DNA of 60,544 nt from Borreliella garinii (GTDB taxonomy: Bacteria; Spirochaetota; Spirochaetia; JABEVK01). Made by a program: the position numbers and the translations under genes. Under the pieces are notes generated by a model that worked only from the letters and a program-made list of their open reading frames with translations, was not told where the DNA came from and searched no databases. This document shows positions 1 to 8,251 of the stretch, piece by piece (position 1 is the first letter of the stretch; each line of letters starts with the position of its first letter). The stretch lies in contig DYOB01000006.1 of NCBI GenBank assembly GCA_020720765.1, forward strand, positions 1 through 60,544, in the 5' to 3' direction.

Positions 1-477
1 AAATTGCCAGGGCTAAATCCAATTATGCCAAATGAGTTTTACGGGACACTAGCAAGAGCAGAAACCTTCTTATATTGGGCAATTGTCGCCCCTGTGGAAA
101 TAGGAGCAGTTGTAAAGGCTGGAGTAAGTGCTAGAAATAACAATTCAAGTTTGGGACTTCCAAATGTTCGTCTAGACCGAAGCAGATTTCCTGAAACTGC
201 AAGACACTGGACAGACGCCCAACTATCTGGAAAACAATCAATCTTAACAATTAATCGACCAGCTGCTAGGCCAAATCGTTCATTATCACTTCAGGGGATT
301 GATAAAGCGCCTGGAATGCAATTAGACGAGTATCCACCAGCTATATTTTCTGAAGGTGGCAGAGGAGCAAGCGTTCGTGCAATACCATCTTCGGATAATA
401 TGGGATCAGGTGCTAGTATAGGGAATCAATTACGATCATTTCCAGATGGAACTAAAGTGTTACTTATTGTAGAATAA
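1..477 (+). CDS. C-terminal part of a polymorphic toxin with a NucA/NucB-type DNase domain (5' end outside window)
   Basis: The reading frame is open from base 1, so the gene starts upstream; the ORF-track TTG at base 4 is not a real start. The visible tail carries the pattern of NucA/NucB deoxyribonuclease domains: a DRSRFPETARHW-type entry, then LDEYPPA, EGGRGASVR, IPSSDN and GNQL. In known families this domain is a sporulation or competence DNase, or the C-terminal warhead of polymorphic toxins. Here the directly following gene resembles the NucA inhibitor ComJ/Nin, which favours a toxin or secreted nuclease with a cognate inhibitor. The DNA is AT-richer than the rest of the window, suggesting transfer. 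The delivery domains (Rhs, WXG or other) cannot be seen. Confidence 0.8.
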   Translation, partial: KLPGLNPIMPNEFYGTLARAETFLYWAIVAPVEIGAVVKAGVSARNNNSSLGLPNVRLDRSRFPETARHWTDAQLSGKQSILTINRPAARPNRSLSLQGIDKAPGMQLDEYPPAIFSEGGRGASVRAIPSSDNMGSGASIGNQLRSFPDGTKVLLIVE

Positions 478-486
478 GGAGTATTT

Positions 487-960
487 ATGATGGAATTCAA
501 TGTTGGTTTATTAGAAGTTTCATATAAACAGATTTCAATTTTTATATATGGTTTAGATAACCCATTTAATGATTGGAGTCAAATAAATATAAAGCAAGGA
601 TTTACATATAGGAGCGAATCTATTGGAATTATGACTCTAAATGATGATGGTCCAATTCATGTGAATGTAGATACTAGCTTGAACATTGTCCCTGAATCAG
701 TTAGAATCCTTGTTTTACCCTTTAAAATAATTGGGGAAAATGGTGTTGAAATTGCAACTTTAACAGAGAGCTCATGGATTGATATACCGGACGGCGAATA
801 CTCGCTAATAATTCAGTTAGGAAATGATAATATTACCGGAAACTGGTGTCGCTTTTCGCTCATAAATGCAAATCAGTTTGATTCAAGTCCAAGATACTTA
901 AAACATGATCCGGAAATAAGTGTTGCAGAAAAGTTTGATTTAAATGCAGGCCCTGCATAG
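487..960 (+). CDS. ComJ/Nin-like nuclease inhibitor (immunity protein)
   Basis: A 157-aa protein that starts 9 nt after the nuclease stop; AAGGAG lies 5 nt before ATGATG. Its layout follows the Bacillus ComJ (Nin) inhibitor of the DNA-entry nuclease NucA: YKQISIF near the start, then a W with a following QGF, an ALPF-like stretch (here VLPFKI) after the middle, an ENGVEI strand, and IPDGEYSL near residue 105. There is no signal peptide, as expected for a cytoplasmic immunity protein. The role, binding and neutralising the nuclease encoded just upstream, is inferred from this similarity and from gene order. The C-terminal 45 residues extend beyond what I can match. AT-rich like its partner. 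Confidence 0.68.
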   Translation: MMEFNVGLLEVSYKQISIFIYGLDNPFNDWSQINIKQGFTYRSESIGIMTLNDDGPIHVNVDTSLNIVPESVRILVLPFKIIGENGVEIATLTESSWIDIPDGEYSLIIQLGNDNITGNWCRFSLINANQFDSSPRYLKHDPEISVAEKFDLNAGPA

Positions 961-1077
961 ATCTAATAAATGTTATACTTTAAAATGTTTGGTATTTCCA
1001 TTCCAATTTTATATTTCAAATTTAACTTGTGTTCTCCCGTCCCTCAAACACCCAAGTTAACTTGCAACGCGGCTTGT

Positions 1078-1134
1078 GTCATCACCGGTGATAAAGTTCC
1101 TAGATTCACCGGTTTCCTGGTTCCGCTTTTGACA
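1078..1134. repeat. 57-bp direct repeat, copy 1
   Basis: Matches 1348-1404 over 57 bp with 3 mismatches, same orientation, 213 bp apart. It begins with GTC, then the perfect palindrome ATCACCGGTGAT, and ends in TTCCGCTTTTGACA. A second CACCGGT half lies inside. It looks like a dispersed intergenic repeat or the residue of a recombination site. Confidence 0.8.
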
Positions 1135-1326
1135 ACCGGTTTCAAAATTCCCGTGTGAGTGACTGGAACTTTGGCGCGGGGTTGTCCACAAAACCTGGGG
1201 ATGATTTTGGCCCCCTCCCGCCTTCTTTGAGATAAAACTAATAACTTTTATAGTGACTATCGGACTCCAACAAGGTGGAGATATTGGAGTTATTAGATAT
1301 ATTGGAACCTGTTTACTCCCCACAAC

Positions 1327-1557
1327 CTACTTCCAGGGATTGTGATTGTCATCACCGGTGATAAAGTTCCTATAATCACCGGTTTCCAGGTTCCGCTTTT
1401 GACATAAGAAGGGGCGGTCCTCTAAGCTGTTGTTACTCAGCAATACCAAAGCTGACTCATACACAGATTCCAATAACCCCATACCAAGCTCATGATGCAC
1501 CGCGAAACACGCCCCCAGCAGTTGATGGGAAAGCTCCTTCTCGACCACTATGTCCAT
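1327..1557 (-). pseudogene. Truncated GxxExxY-family protein
   Basis: The start is intact: AAAGGAGG sits 5 nt before ATG at 1557, and the first 41 residues (LLGACFAVHHELGMG then LLESVYESAL) match the N-terminus of GxxExxY proteins, a PDDEXK-nuclease-like family usually 120-135 aa long. After about base 1430 the homology stops and the frame runs into the 57-bp repeat. The catalytic half is missing, so the gene is presumably dead. The longer ORF start at 1728 is an upstream read-through. Confidence 0.7.
1348..1404. repeat. 57-bp direct repeat, copy 2
   Basis: Second copy of the repeat at 1078-1134. It lies directly behind the point where the GxxExxY homology breaks off (about base 1430), so the repeat marks the truncation junction. 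Confidence 0.8.
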
Positions 1558-1827
1558 TCTTTGCCTCCTTTTGTCTTGCTCCATCTCGGAGCGACGAGCT
1601 GTCAAGGCCGATAGAGCCTGAGGCGTGCCTTGACGGTAAGGAGTGAGAGATAAAATGAAAAAGTCGGAGGCGGAGAGAAAAGTAATCCAGCCAGGCATCA
1701 GTGCCGCGCCGCATGGCGCCAGTGACACGGCGTCAGCCGTCAGTGGTAAAAAGAATTTCAGCCACTGGTGATCTTCGACCGATCATGGGGCCCTTAGGGC
1801 ACCACCATCCCGCATCATCCCCCAACA
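1558..1827. other. Intergenic region without a recognisable gene
   Basis: The only ORFs are upstream extensions of the GxxExxY fragment. I see no RNA gene or repeat. It ends at the terminator of the outer-membrane gene. Confidence 0.5.
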
Positions 1828-1855
1828 ACAAAAAACCCGCGGCTTCCCGCGGGTT
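1828..1855 (-). terminator. Rho-independent terminator of the outer-membrane gene
   Basis: On the minus strand a 9-bp GC-rich stem (AACCCGCGG / CCGCGGGTT) with a 4-nt loop is followed by a short T-run. It lies 22 bp past the stop of 1877-2887. Confidence 0.88.
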
Positions 1856-1876
1856 ATAAGCATCAAACTGAACGAA

Positions 1877-2887
1877 TTACCTAATAGCGAAATAGACCTT
1901 TGTCTGGAAGACAAGAACAGCAACCGAAGCCGATGAAGTAGCCATCACAGGCATATAGTATCCAAGTTTGAACTCAAGGGGTACAAAAGCTTTCTTGAGG
2001 AAAATCGAGACGCCGGGCTTTAGTGTCAAAGTTGTCGAGGCTGAATTCGTTTGTTCCACTCCGTTTTTAATTACGTTAGGAGACATTTCGTAACTGACAG
2101 GGAGTCCTATTCCAAGGGAAGTGTCCGGTGATAAATCCAAATCTACGTGCGGCTCTGCTTCAAGTGTAAGCGAATAGCCGTAGTTATATTTAGTTTCAGA
2201 AATAGTGTTAGGGCTTCCTAATGCAGGAGCCCCAACATTGGCTTTTTTAATAGTTACTTCCGACAGGTAAATGTATTCCGCGTAGAGGTTGAAAAAAAAC
2301 ATTTCGCTGGGAACTACATCAAAATATATCCTTCCGCCGAAACCCAAGGCATGGTTCGCAGATGCGTTGGTATAGGGTTTACCTGAATTGAGGTTCTCAA
2401 ATTGTGTGTCGGCGTTTGGGCCAGGTGTTGGAATAAGAACACCAGGGGCTATTGCAAAGCGGATCATGTCCATGGCAACTGGAGCTTTTTTACCGATGAT
2501 TTGGAATTTAGCGCCGGCAAAAATATCGCTTGTGTCATTAATATTAATTGTCGAACTATTACCAGTAGTCAAACCCGAAAACTTTGACATATCATAATCA
2601 ACAGTCGACCAAAGGTTTATTCCAGGTGCCCACTGGACAGCTGCGGTGATCCAGTCGGTCAAGCCGAACTCGAGTGCAAAACCCAGGTTATAAAACTGTG
2701 CCTTATTTTGGTTGGCTTCATAGGCCGTGTATTTTCCGTCCTTATCATAAGCACCGTTGACCATGCCGTAGGTGTTGGCGATATTGATGCGGCCCACCAA
2801 GGCTGGCAGAACCTGTGCGTCGTCGGCAAAGACTGATGTAACGGAGCAGACCGCCACCAGAACCAATGAACCAAGAAATTTCTTCAT
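1877..2887 (-). CDS. Putative outer-membrane beta-barrel protein
   Basis: 336 aa with a clear signal peptide (MKKFLGSLVLVAVCSVTSVFA, cleavage about residue 22). The mature part alternates short polar and aromatic strands with Gly/Asn-rich turns, and ends in a strand closing with aromatic residues (KVYFAIR), as in outer-membrane barrels. No family can be named. It is a single-gene unit with ATAGGAGG 5 nt before ATG and a strong terminator behind. Repeated segments such as LTDWITAAVQW resemble spirochaete surface barrels. A porin or structural outer-membrane role is an inference; no catalytic motif is visible. Confidence 0.6.
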   Translation of the reverse strand: MKKFLGSLVLVAVCSVTSVFADDAQVLPALVGRINIANTYGMVNGAYDKDGKYTAYEANQNKAQFYNLGFALEFGLTDWITAAVQWAPGINLWSTVDYDMSKFSGLTTGNSSTININDTSDIFAGAKFQIIGKKAPVAMDMIRFAIAPGVLIPTPGPNADTQFENLNSGKPYTNASANHALGFGGRIYFDVVPSEMFFFNLYAEYIYLSEVTIKKANVGAPALGSPNTISETKYNYGYSLTLEAEPHVDLDLSPDTSLGIGLPVSYEMSPNVIKNGVEQTNSASTTLTLKPGVSIFLKKAFVPLEFKLGYYMPVMATSSASVAVLVFQTKVYFAIR

Positions 2888-3045
2888 AAGACCTCCTATG
2901 TCTCGAGAGATATAGTTAGTCTAAACCGGATTCATGGAAAAAAAACTCTTTTTTGTCTATAATTTCTCGAATTCCGAAGATTTAACACGAAAATAACAGT
3001 ATAAACTCAGTTAGATGAAATAATTCAGTGAATATTCAGCTAAAT

Positions 3046-3453
3046 TTACTTTACCCCGTTCTCGTTGAAGAAACCCTTGTACGCCATGTCGGCCCCCTGC
3101 ATGTGTTCCACGAGCCATTTGCGCAGGAATTCCAGTAAACCTATGGAAATCATCGTCGTCCCCGCCAGGAATTCATTGCGGAACGCCACGACTTGGTCGG
3201 TGAGGGTTTTATGCTGGTGTCTATGCTCGCTTTCCTTGGGGTACCCGTGCTGGTCGAAAAGGGATTCCTCGGTTTGAAAATGCTCTACGGTGTACTGGAT
3301 CAATTCATCCAGAATCTCAGCCATCACGCTGCGGCTTTTACCCTTGAGCATGGATTCATGCAAATTGTTCACGATTTCCACAAGTTTTTTATGCTGGTTA
3401 TCAAAGACCTCCACACCCACGCTGTATTCGGGTGACCATTCTATATAAGCCAT
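3046..3453 (-). CDS. Bacteriohemerythrin
   Basis: 135 aa, the usual length for a single-domain hemerythrin, a four-helix bundle that binds O2 at a di-iron centre in the cytoplasm. The iron ligands are present in order: His in DNQHKKL (about 21), HFQTEE (about 58-62), HRHQHK (about 77-81), and the closing HMQGAD (about 117-122). It begins with the family hallmark (I)EWSPEYSVGVEVFDNQH. Spirochaetes may use such proteins for oxygen sensing, storage or protection; which applies here cannot be read. It is monocistronic with a good Shine-Dalgarno site (AGGAGG) and its own promoter at 3471-3499. Confidence 0.93.
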   Translation of the reverse strand: MAYIEWSPEYSVGVEVFDNQHKKLVEIVNNLHESMLKGKSRSVMAEILDELIQYTVEHFQTEESLFDQHGYPKESEHRHQHKTLTDQVVAFRNEFLAGTTMISIGLLEFLRKWLVEHMQGADMAYKGFFNENGVK

Positions 3454-3470
3454 GATATTCCTCCTATAGA

Positions 3471-3499
3471 AGAATAATGTTCTAAACCTGAGACGTCAA
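3471..3499 (-). promoter_or_regulatory. Sigma-70-like promoter of the hemerythrin gene
   Basis: Minus strand TTGACG, 17-nt spacer, TATTCT. The predicted start is about 10 nt upstream of the Shine-Dalgarno site, so this transcript has a normal leader. Confidence 0.6.
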
Positions 3500-3563
3500 T
3501 ACTTTTTTCCGAGCCTGTTTCAAAACTCAACGAGGAAGGTTTTTCAGAAGTGAAAAAGGAAGC

Positions 3564-6041
3564 TCAACCAATTAAAGTATTCAGCCTTCTATATGCCCCG
3601 TTGATAAATTTCCACGACTGTGGAGTCAATTCACCCGCTTCCTTATCGTCGGCGAGTTGTTCCAGGGCGCTGAGGCTCTCGGTGAGGGCCGTCTGGAAGG
3701 TTTTCTGCACCTTGAACCAGTATTGTCCCCGGCCGTCCGACTGCAGGGCGAAAAACCCTAGCTCTCGGCTTTTGGTTCGCGGGGGGCAGGGGTGGATCAA
3801 GTTTTCCAGATGGACGGCGAGTTTTTCCAACCTTTTTGTCCCTGTGTAACTCTGACCCTGCGGCCACTCTTCCAGAATATCTGAAAAATCTATCATGCGC
3901 GAAAGCTCGAGAATCCTGTTCACCCTGACCCCTTCCATAATCAGCCTGTCTCGACTCTCGACACGGCCCTTCATGTTTTTCAAATCGGGTATGGCGGTCG
4001 GTGGAACGTTGGCTAAAACCCTCTGTATCTTCTCCCACGGCATCAGAAGAATCTTGTCCTTCCCGCCCAGGGTTTTCAGGGTAAAGACCTCGGGGCCGAT
4101 GCGCACCTGCCAGGGGTTGTCGTCGGCCTTGGGTTCATCGCCATGGGGTGTTTGCCTCGTGGCTTCGGTGAGGGCCTTGGCCAGTTTTGGGTCGATGCGC
4201 TCAAGCCATTCTTTTCTTATCGGGCTGACACTGCGAGCGTAGATTCTGCTTGTCCTGACAATTTCCCCGGCGACGATATATGGAGGGGATTCACGAAAGA
4301 GAACGGAACCCGGGTGGATCATGATCTTCTCCGCGGTCAAACTCCGGTAGATACCGCGGCCCGTAGCCGTGCACACAAATTGGATCAATCCCTTAGCGGC
4401 AGCGCAGAGGTAGTCCGAGACCGCCCCCCCCTTTCCAATGGGCACCCCCAGCCTGCTGACAATTTCTTCCAACTGGCCTTGAATATTCACAAGCTCGGCC
4501 ATGGTCCGCGGTTCAAGGTAATAGTGCTTGCAGAAGGTCTCCTTCTGGGGAGCTTGGAGGTAGGCCTTAAAGATTCTCAGGTAGGATACAAAGTCGCCGT
4601 TGTCGTCGCGGAAAAAGTGATGCGCACGGCGGGCTTCCATCTCTTCCCCTTGGGGCAGGAGGAAGGGGCTGTCCGTGCTTAAAAAGCTTGCGGCTATGGT
4701 GATTTCCTCGATGACTTCGGGGTAACGCAGGATAGCCTCGACGATCATCCTCGCGTGTCTGGGCAACAGGGGAAATTGGGCCATCATGCGCCCGGTCTCG
4801 GACAGGCTATGGTCGCCTTTCAGGGCGTCGAGTAAAAAAAGAACCTCAACAGCCCCCTGAATACCGGGTTTTCCAGGAGGGGAAAGAAAATCGAAACTTT
4901 CGAAGTCCCGAATTCCAATCTCAGCCATGCGCAGGACTACCTCGCTCAGGTCGGTCCTATAAATCTCCTCCCGAGTAAAAAGGCTCCTCTCGTTGAAATC
5001 TTTTTCACCGTAGAGCCTGTAGCAAACCCCCGGCTGCGTTCTTCCCGCACGGCCCGTTCTCTGGAGTGCCGACGACCTGCTGACCTTATCTTCCTGCAGG
5101 GACGAGGTAAAGGTCCGTGGGTTATAGTAGTTGATTTTGGCCAAGCCGCTGTCGATAACCGTCGTCACCCCGTCGATGGTCACGCTCGTCTCGGCGATAT
5201 TCGTAGAAAGGATGACCTTGGTCATCCCCGGGGGGGGATCGTCGAAGACCCTGTGCTGGTCTTCCTTCGAAAGTCTTCCGTAAAGTGGAAGAATATGGAG
5301 ACTCTGTTTCACCGTGCTGAAAGCCAGCGCCGAGGCGGTCTCCTTAATAAGTTTTTCCCCCGGCAAGAACACAAGGATGTCGCCCTCGCGTTCGCCGACT
5401 ACCTCGCTTACGAGCTTGACTATCTGGTCCCGCATAAGCTCCTCGGGAAGGGGCTGTCCGTCGGGTCCAGGACGCCAAAAGATATCGACGGGATAGGTAG
5501 GTGTGTCGATGCGCACGATGGGCGCCCCGTTGAAATACGCGCTGAATACCTCGCTGTTGATGGTTGCACTGGAAATGATGATACGGAATTCGGGCCTTCT
5601 GGAGCTGATCTCTTTTAAAAGCCCAAGGATAAAATCGATGTTCAGGCTTCTCTCGTGGGCTTCATCCACCATGATGACCGAGTAGGCGCTCAAAGACTGG
5701 TCGGCCTTGATCTCCTGGAGAAGTGTTCCGTCGGTAAGAATTTTTAAGCGGGTTTTAGCGTTGGTTTTATCGTCGAACCTCATCTTATAACCCACAAAAT
5801 CCCCGACGGGACTTTCGAGTTGCTTGGCTATGTAGTCGCAGACGCTCAGAGTCGCGATGCGGCGGGGCTGGGTTATTCCCACCATACCTTTTTCCGTGTA
5901 CCCGGCTTCGTGAAGGATAATGGGCAGCTGGGTAGTTTTTCCGCTTCCAGTCGGGCTCTCCACGACTATCACCCTGTTATTCTGGAGCTGGGCCAGAATC
6001 CGCTCTTTTTCCCTGTAGACCGGCAGATCCCTGGCGTTCAT
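3564..6041 (-). CDS. hrpA: DEAH-box ATP-dependent RNA helicase, HrpA type
   Basis: 825 aa. Superfamily 2 motifs occur in order: Walker A TGSGKTTQ (about 31-38), TQPRRIA, the DEAH box VDEAHERS, SATI, and motif VI QRTGRAGR. Next come the HA2 winged-helix region and the C-terminal OB-like domain. The GSGKTTQLP and TQPRRIA wording fits HrpA/DHX helicases rather than HrpB. It is about 500 residues shorter than the E. coli protein, lacking the long C-terminal part. HrpA enzymes unwind RNA and act on mRNA or ribosomes. The start overlaps the hisS stop by ATGA, so the two are probably translationally coupled, with transcription from the hisS promoter. Confidence 0.88.
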   Translation of the reverse strand: MNARDLPVYREKERILAQLQNNRVIVVESPTGSGKTTQLPIILHEAGYTEKGMVGITQPRRIATLSVCDYIAKQLESPVGDFVGYKMRFDDKTNAKTRLKILTDGTLLQEIKADQSLSAYSVIMVDEAHERSLNIDFILGLLKEISSRRPEFRIIISSATINSEVFSAYFNGAPIVRIDTPTYPVDIFWRPGPDGQPLPEELMRDQIVKLVSEVVGEREGDILVFLPGEKLIKETASALAFSTVKQSLHILPLYGRLSKEDQHRVFDDPPPGMTKVILSTNIAETSVTIDGVTTVIDSGLAKINYYNPRTFTSSLQEDKVSRSSALQRTGRAGRTQPGVCYRLYGEKDFNERSLFTREEIYRTDLSEVVLRMAEIGIRDFESFDFLSPPGKPGIQGAVEVLFLLDALKGDHSLSETGRMMAQFPLLPRHARMIVEAILRYPEVIEEITIAASFLSTDSPFLLPQGEEMEARRAHHFFRDDNGDFVSYLRIFKAYLQAPQKETFCKHYYLEPRTMAELVNIQGQLEEIVSRLGVPIGKGGAVSDYLCAAAKGLIQFVCTATGRGIYRSLTAEKIMIHPGSVLFRESPPYIVAGEIVRTSRIYARSVSPIRKEWLERIDPKLAKALTEATRQTPHGDEPKADDNPWQVRIGPEVFTLKTLGGKDKILLMPWEKIQRVLANVPPTAIPDLKNMKGRVESRDRLIMEGVRVNRILELSRMIDFSDILEEWPQGQSYTGTKRLEKLAVHLENLIHPCPPRTKSRELGFFALQSDGRGQYWFKVQKTFQTALTESLSALEQLADDKEAGELTPQSWKFINGAYRRLNTLIG

Positions 6042-7327
6042 AAGTACCTCTTTGCGGTTTTGACAAGGGCGGCCGCATCGGAACAGAGTGACTGTTCTCC
6101 GTCGGCCAGCCTTTTAACCAGCCATTGCCCCCCCTTGGGGATCACCGTAACGGGTATGTTTTTCTTTTCAGCGTAGGCGTACTGTACTGCAACTTTCTTG
6201 TTTTCGGTAAATAAGTCGGTTTTTACCCCGCCTTCACGGAGCACCGCGGCGGTTTTCCATGAAGCATCCTGCGGTTCGCTGTCCGACTGCATTACAAGAA
6301 CATCCGCTGTCCGGGAAGACCCCGCAAGAAGACCCAACTCTTCAAGTCCCGTGAGCAGGCGGTCGAGACCCACGCTCGAACCGACTCCCGGCAACCTTTC
6401 TTTCGAATAGAGCTGGGCTAAATTATCGTAACGTCCGCCGCTACACACACTTCCCAGGCTCGGCAGTTCTGTAAGAAAGGTCTCGTACACCACCCCCGTG
6501 TAATAATCAAGCCCGCGGGCTATCCCGAAATCCGGAGTCACCCGGTCCAGAACCCCGCAGGATTCAAGCCGTGAAACCACCTCTCGGAGCCTTTTGAGAA
6601 TTTCCTCAGAACCAGCCACCATGTTTTGAGCCCTTTCAAGAGCCTGCTTCCATGATACTGCCGGGGCAATAAATTCGAGAATGGTTGAAACCTGGTTTTC
6701 ATCCGTCAATTCCAAGAGAGAGGCCTTTAGAGCCTCAAGACCGATTTTATCGCGCTTGTCTACTGTTCTGAGTATTTCAGGGGCCTGGGACTCGAGTCCC
6801 AGGTTGGCAAGGAAGAGTTGAAGCAATCCCTTGTGGTTGAGACGGATGCTGACCTTGCCGGCCCCGAGAAGTTCCAAACTTTGGACCATCATCAGAAGAA
6901 TCTCCGCATCGGCATCCGGACTGTCGGCACCGACTATGTCGAAATCACACTGGAAAAATTCACGGTACCTGCCCTTCTGGGGGTTCTCACCGCGCCAGAC
7001 CTTGGCCATATGGTAACGCTTAAACGGAAAAGGTAATTCCTCGCGGTGCTGGGCGGAAAATCTGGCAAATGGCACAGTTAGGTCGTAGCGGAGGGCGACC
7101 TTTCTCTCTCCATTGTCGGTAAACCTGTAAATCTGCTTATCCGATTCCCCCCCTCCTTTTCCAAGGAGAATTTCCTCGTATTCGAGGGCCGGGGTGTCAA
7201 TGGGTTCAAACCCGAAGGCGCGGAAACTCGTCTCTAGAGCGGCCATTAGGTCGCGCCTGCGTATTTCCTGCGCCGGGAGTGCGTCTCGAAAACCCTTGAG
7301 GGTTTGTGGTGTGATCAAAGAACTCAT
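6038..7327 (-). CDS. hisS: Histidyl-tRNA synthetase
   Basis: 429 aa, full length. A class II synthetase charging tRNA-His in the cytoplasm. Motif 2 (KVALRYDLTVPFAR), GRYREFFQCDFDIVG and the histidine-A signature ARGLDYYTGVVYE are all present; the C-terminal anticodon-binding domain follows from about residue 340. It leads the hisS-hrpA unit. The start at 7327 has no Shine-Dalgarno site. Instead a promoter places its -10 box 6 nt before the ATG, so the mRNA is probably leaderless. It is divergent from mrp with only 63 bp between the start codons. Confidence 0.96.
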   Translation of the reverse strand: MSSLITPQTLKGFRDALPAQEIRRRDLMAALETSFRAFGFEPIDTPALEYEEILLGKGGGESDKQIYRFTDNGERKVALRYDLTVPFARFSAQHREELPFPFKRYHMAKVWRGENPQKGRYREFFQCDFDIVGADSPDADAEILLMMVQSLELLGAGKVSIRLNHKGLLQLFLANLGLESQAPEILRTVDKRDKIGLEALKASLLELTDENQVSTILEFIAPAVSWKQALERAQNMVAGSEEILKRLREVVSRLESCGVLDRVTPDFGIARGLDYYTGVVYETFLTELPSLGSVCSGGRYDNLAQLYSKERLPGVGSSVGLDRLLTGLEELGLLAGSSRTADVLVMQSDSEPQDASWKTAAVLREGGVKTDLFTENKKVAVQYAYAEKKNIPVTVIPKGGQWLVKRLADGEQSLCSDAAALVKTAKRYL

Positions 7328-7333
7328 GGTGTG

Positions 7334-7362
7334 AGTTTACTCGTTTTACCGAGGGTTCACAA
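7334..7362 (-). promoter_or_regulatory. Leaderless promoter of hisS
   Basis: Minus strand TTGTGA, 17-nt spacer, TAAACT, then 6 nt (CACACC) to the hisS ATG. Transcription would begin at the start codon. The -35 box overlaps the -35 box of the opposite mrp promoter. Confidence 0.6.
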
Positions 7363-7384
7363 GAACAGCTTCACTGATTATAAT
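7356..7384 (+). promoter_or_regulatory. Leaderless promoter of mrp
   Basis: TTCACA, 17-nt spacer, TATAAT (perfect -10), then 6 nt (CGTCCA) to the ATG at 7391. No Shine-Dalgarno site. Overlaps the hisS -35 element. Confidence 0.65.
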
Positions 7385-7390
7385 CGTCCA

Positions 7391-8251
7391 ATGCATGGAC
7401 CACAAGGAAATGAAAAAGAACTTCAGGATTTGCGTTTAGCCAAATTTATGGAACTTTGCTCCCTGAAAATCATCATTCTGGGAGGGAAAGGCGGAGTAGG
7501 TAAATCCACCGTCAGCGTTAACCTGGCAGCAGCCCTCGCAGGGCTTGGCTACCGGGTCGGACTTCTCGATGCCGACCTCCACGGCCCGAATACCGCCCGG
7601 ATGTTGGGTGTTGAAGGTTCCCGGCTAGAGCCCGGGTCCGAACAGGGTCTTATAACCCCCTACCAAGCCCGGCCTAGTTTGCGCGTTGCCTCGCTGGCAA
7701 TGACCAACGACGAAAGCACCCCCTTTATTTGGCGGGGGCCTTTAAAAATTGCTATTATCAGGCAGTTCCTAGCCGACGTCGAATGGGGCCCCCTCGATAT
7801 TCTTGTGGCGGATTCCCCCCCCGGCACGGGAGACGAACCTCTTACGCTCGCCCAGTCGATCACCGGAAAAAGGTTTGCGGTCGTCGTCACTACCGGCCAA
7901 GATGTGGCCCTCCAGGACGCAAGCCGCAGTTTAAACTTTGCTAAATCCCTTGAACTTCCTATTCTGGGTATAGTGGAGAATATGGCCGCCTACCTTGCCT
8001 CTGACGGAAGCGAGTTGCCGCTTTTCGGGGGACCAGGGGCAGGCCTTCTGGCCAAATCCTTCGGTGTGCCCATTCTCGCCCGCCTTCCCCTCGACCCCGA
8101 AGTTTCCAGATCCCCGGATATGCCATTTACCGAGAGGGATGGAATTCTTAAAACAACGTTTGCTCCGGTGGTCGACGCGGTCATTAAAGCACTAAAGGGC
8201 GGCGGAACCCCCATGTGGGAACCGAAGCCGGGCAGGCCGAATGCTCGTTAG
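7391..8251 (+). CDS. Mrp/NBP35-family P-loop ATPase lacking the CxxC motif
   Basis: 286 aa from ATG 7391, chosen because the promoter -10 ends 6 nt before it; the ORF-track start at 7304 lies inside hisS. The deviant Walker A GGKGGVGKST, DADLHGPNTARMLG, and DSPPGTGDEPL are those of the Mrp/ApbC family, cytoplasmic ATPases that carry or load Fe-S clusters. The usual CxxC, expected just after the ENM motif, is absent: here the text is ENMAAYLASDGSEL, and the only cysteine lies near the N-terminus. A normal bridging [4Fe-4S] site is therefore unlikely. It overlaps the start of pcnB by 11 nt, so the two form an operon. Confidence 0.88.
   Translation: MHGPQGNEKELQDLRLAKFMELCSLKIIILGGKGGVGKSTVSVNLAAALAGLGYRVGLLDADLHGPNTARMLGVEGSRLEPGSEQGLITPYQARPSLRVASLAMTNDESTPFIWRGPLKIAIIRQFLADVEWGPLDILVADSPPGTGDEPLTLAQSITGKRFAVVVTTGQDVALQDASRSLNFAKSLELPILGIVENMAAYLASDGSELPLFGGPGAGLLAKSFGVPILARLPLDPEVSRSPDMPFTERDGILKTTFAPVVDAVIKALKGGGTPMWEPKPGRPNAR

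Larger units (their letters stand above)
961..1429. other. Degraded intergenic zone with no gene
   Basis: The ORFs here (970-1158, 1057-1323) show no family features or ribosome sites. Apart from the two direct repeats annotated separately I see only non-coding sequence. Composition moves from the AT-rich toxin region toward the genome average. Confidence 0.5.

Noticed and set aside
1057-1323. 88-aa minus-strand ORF with a CQKRN...FITGDD end
   Set aside because: Only the 57-bp repeat read as protein; no start site or homology.
2888-3045. Promoter of the outer-membrane gene
   Set aside because: Several -10-like hexamers, but none pairs with a -35 at 16-18 nt.
3895-5618. Long plus-strand ORFs across the helicase gene
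   Set aside because: They mirror hrpA codons, have no ribosome sites or family features.
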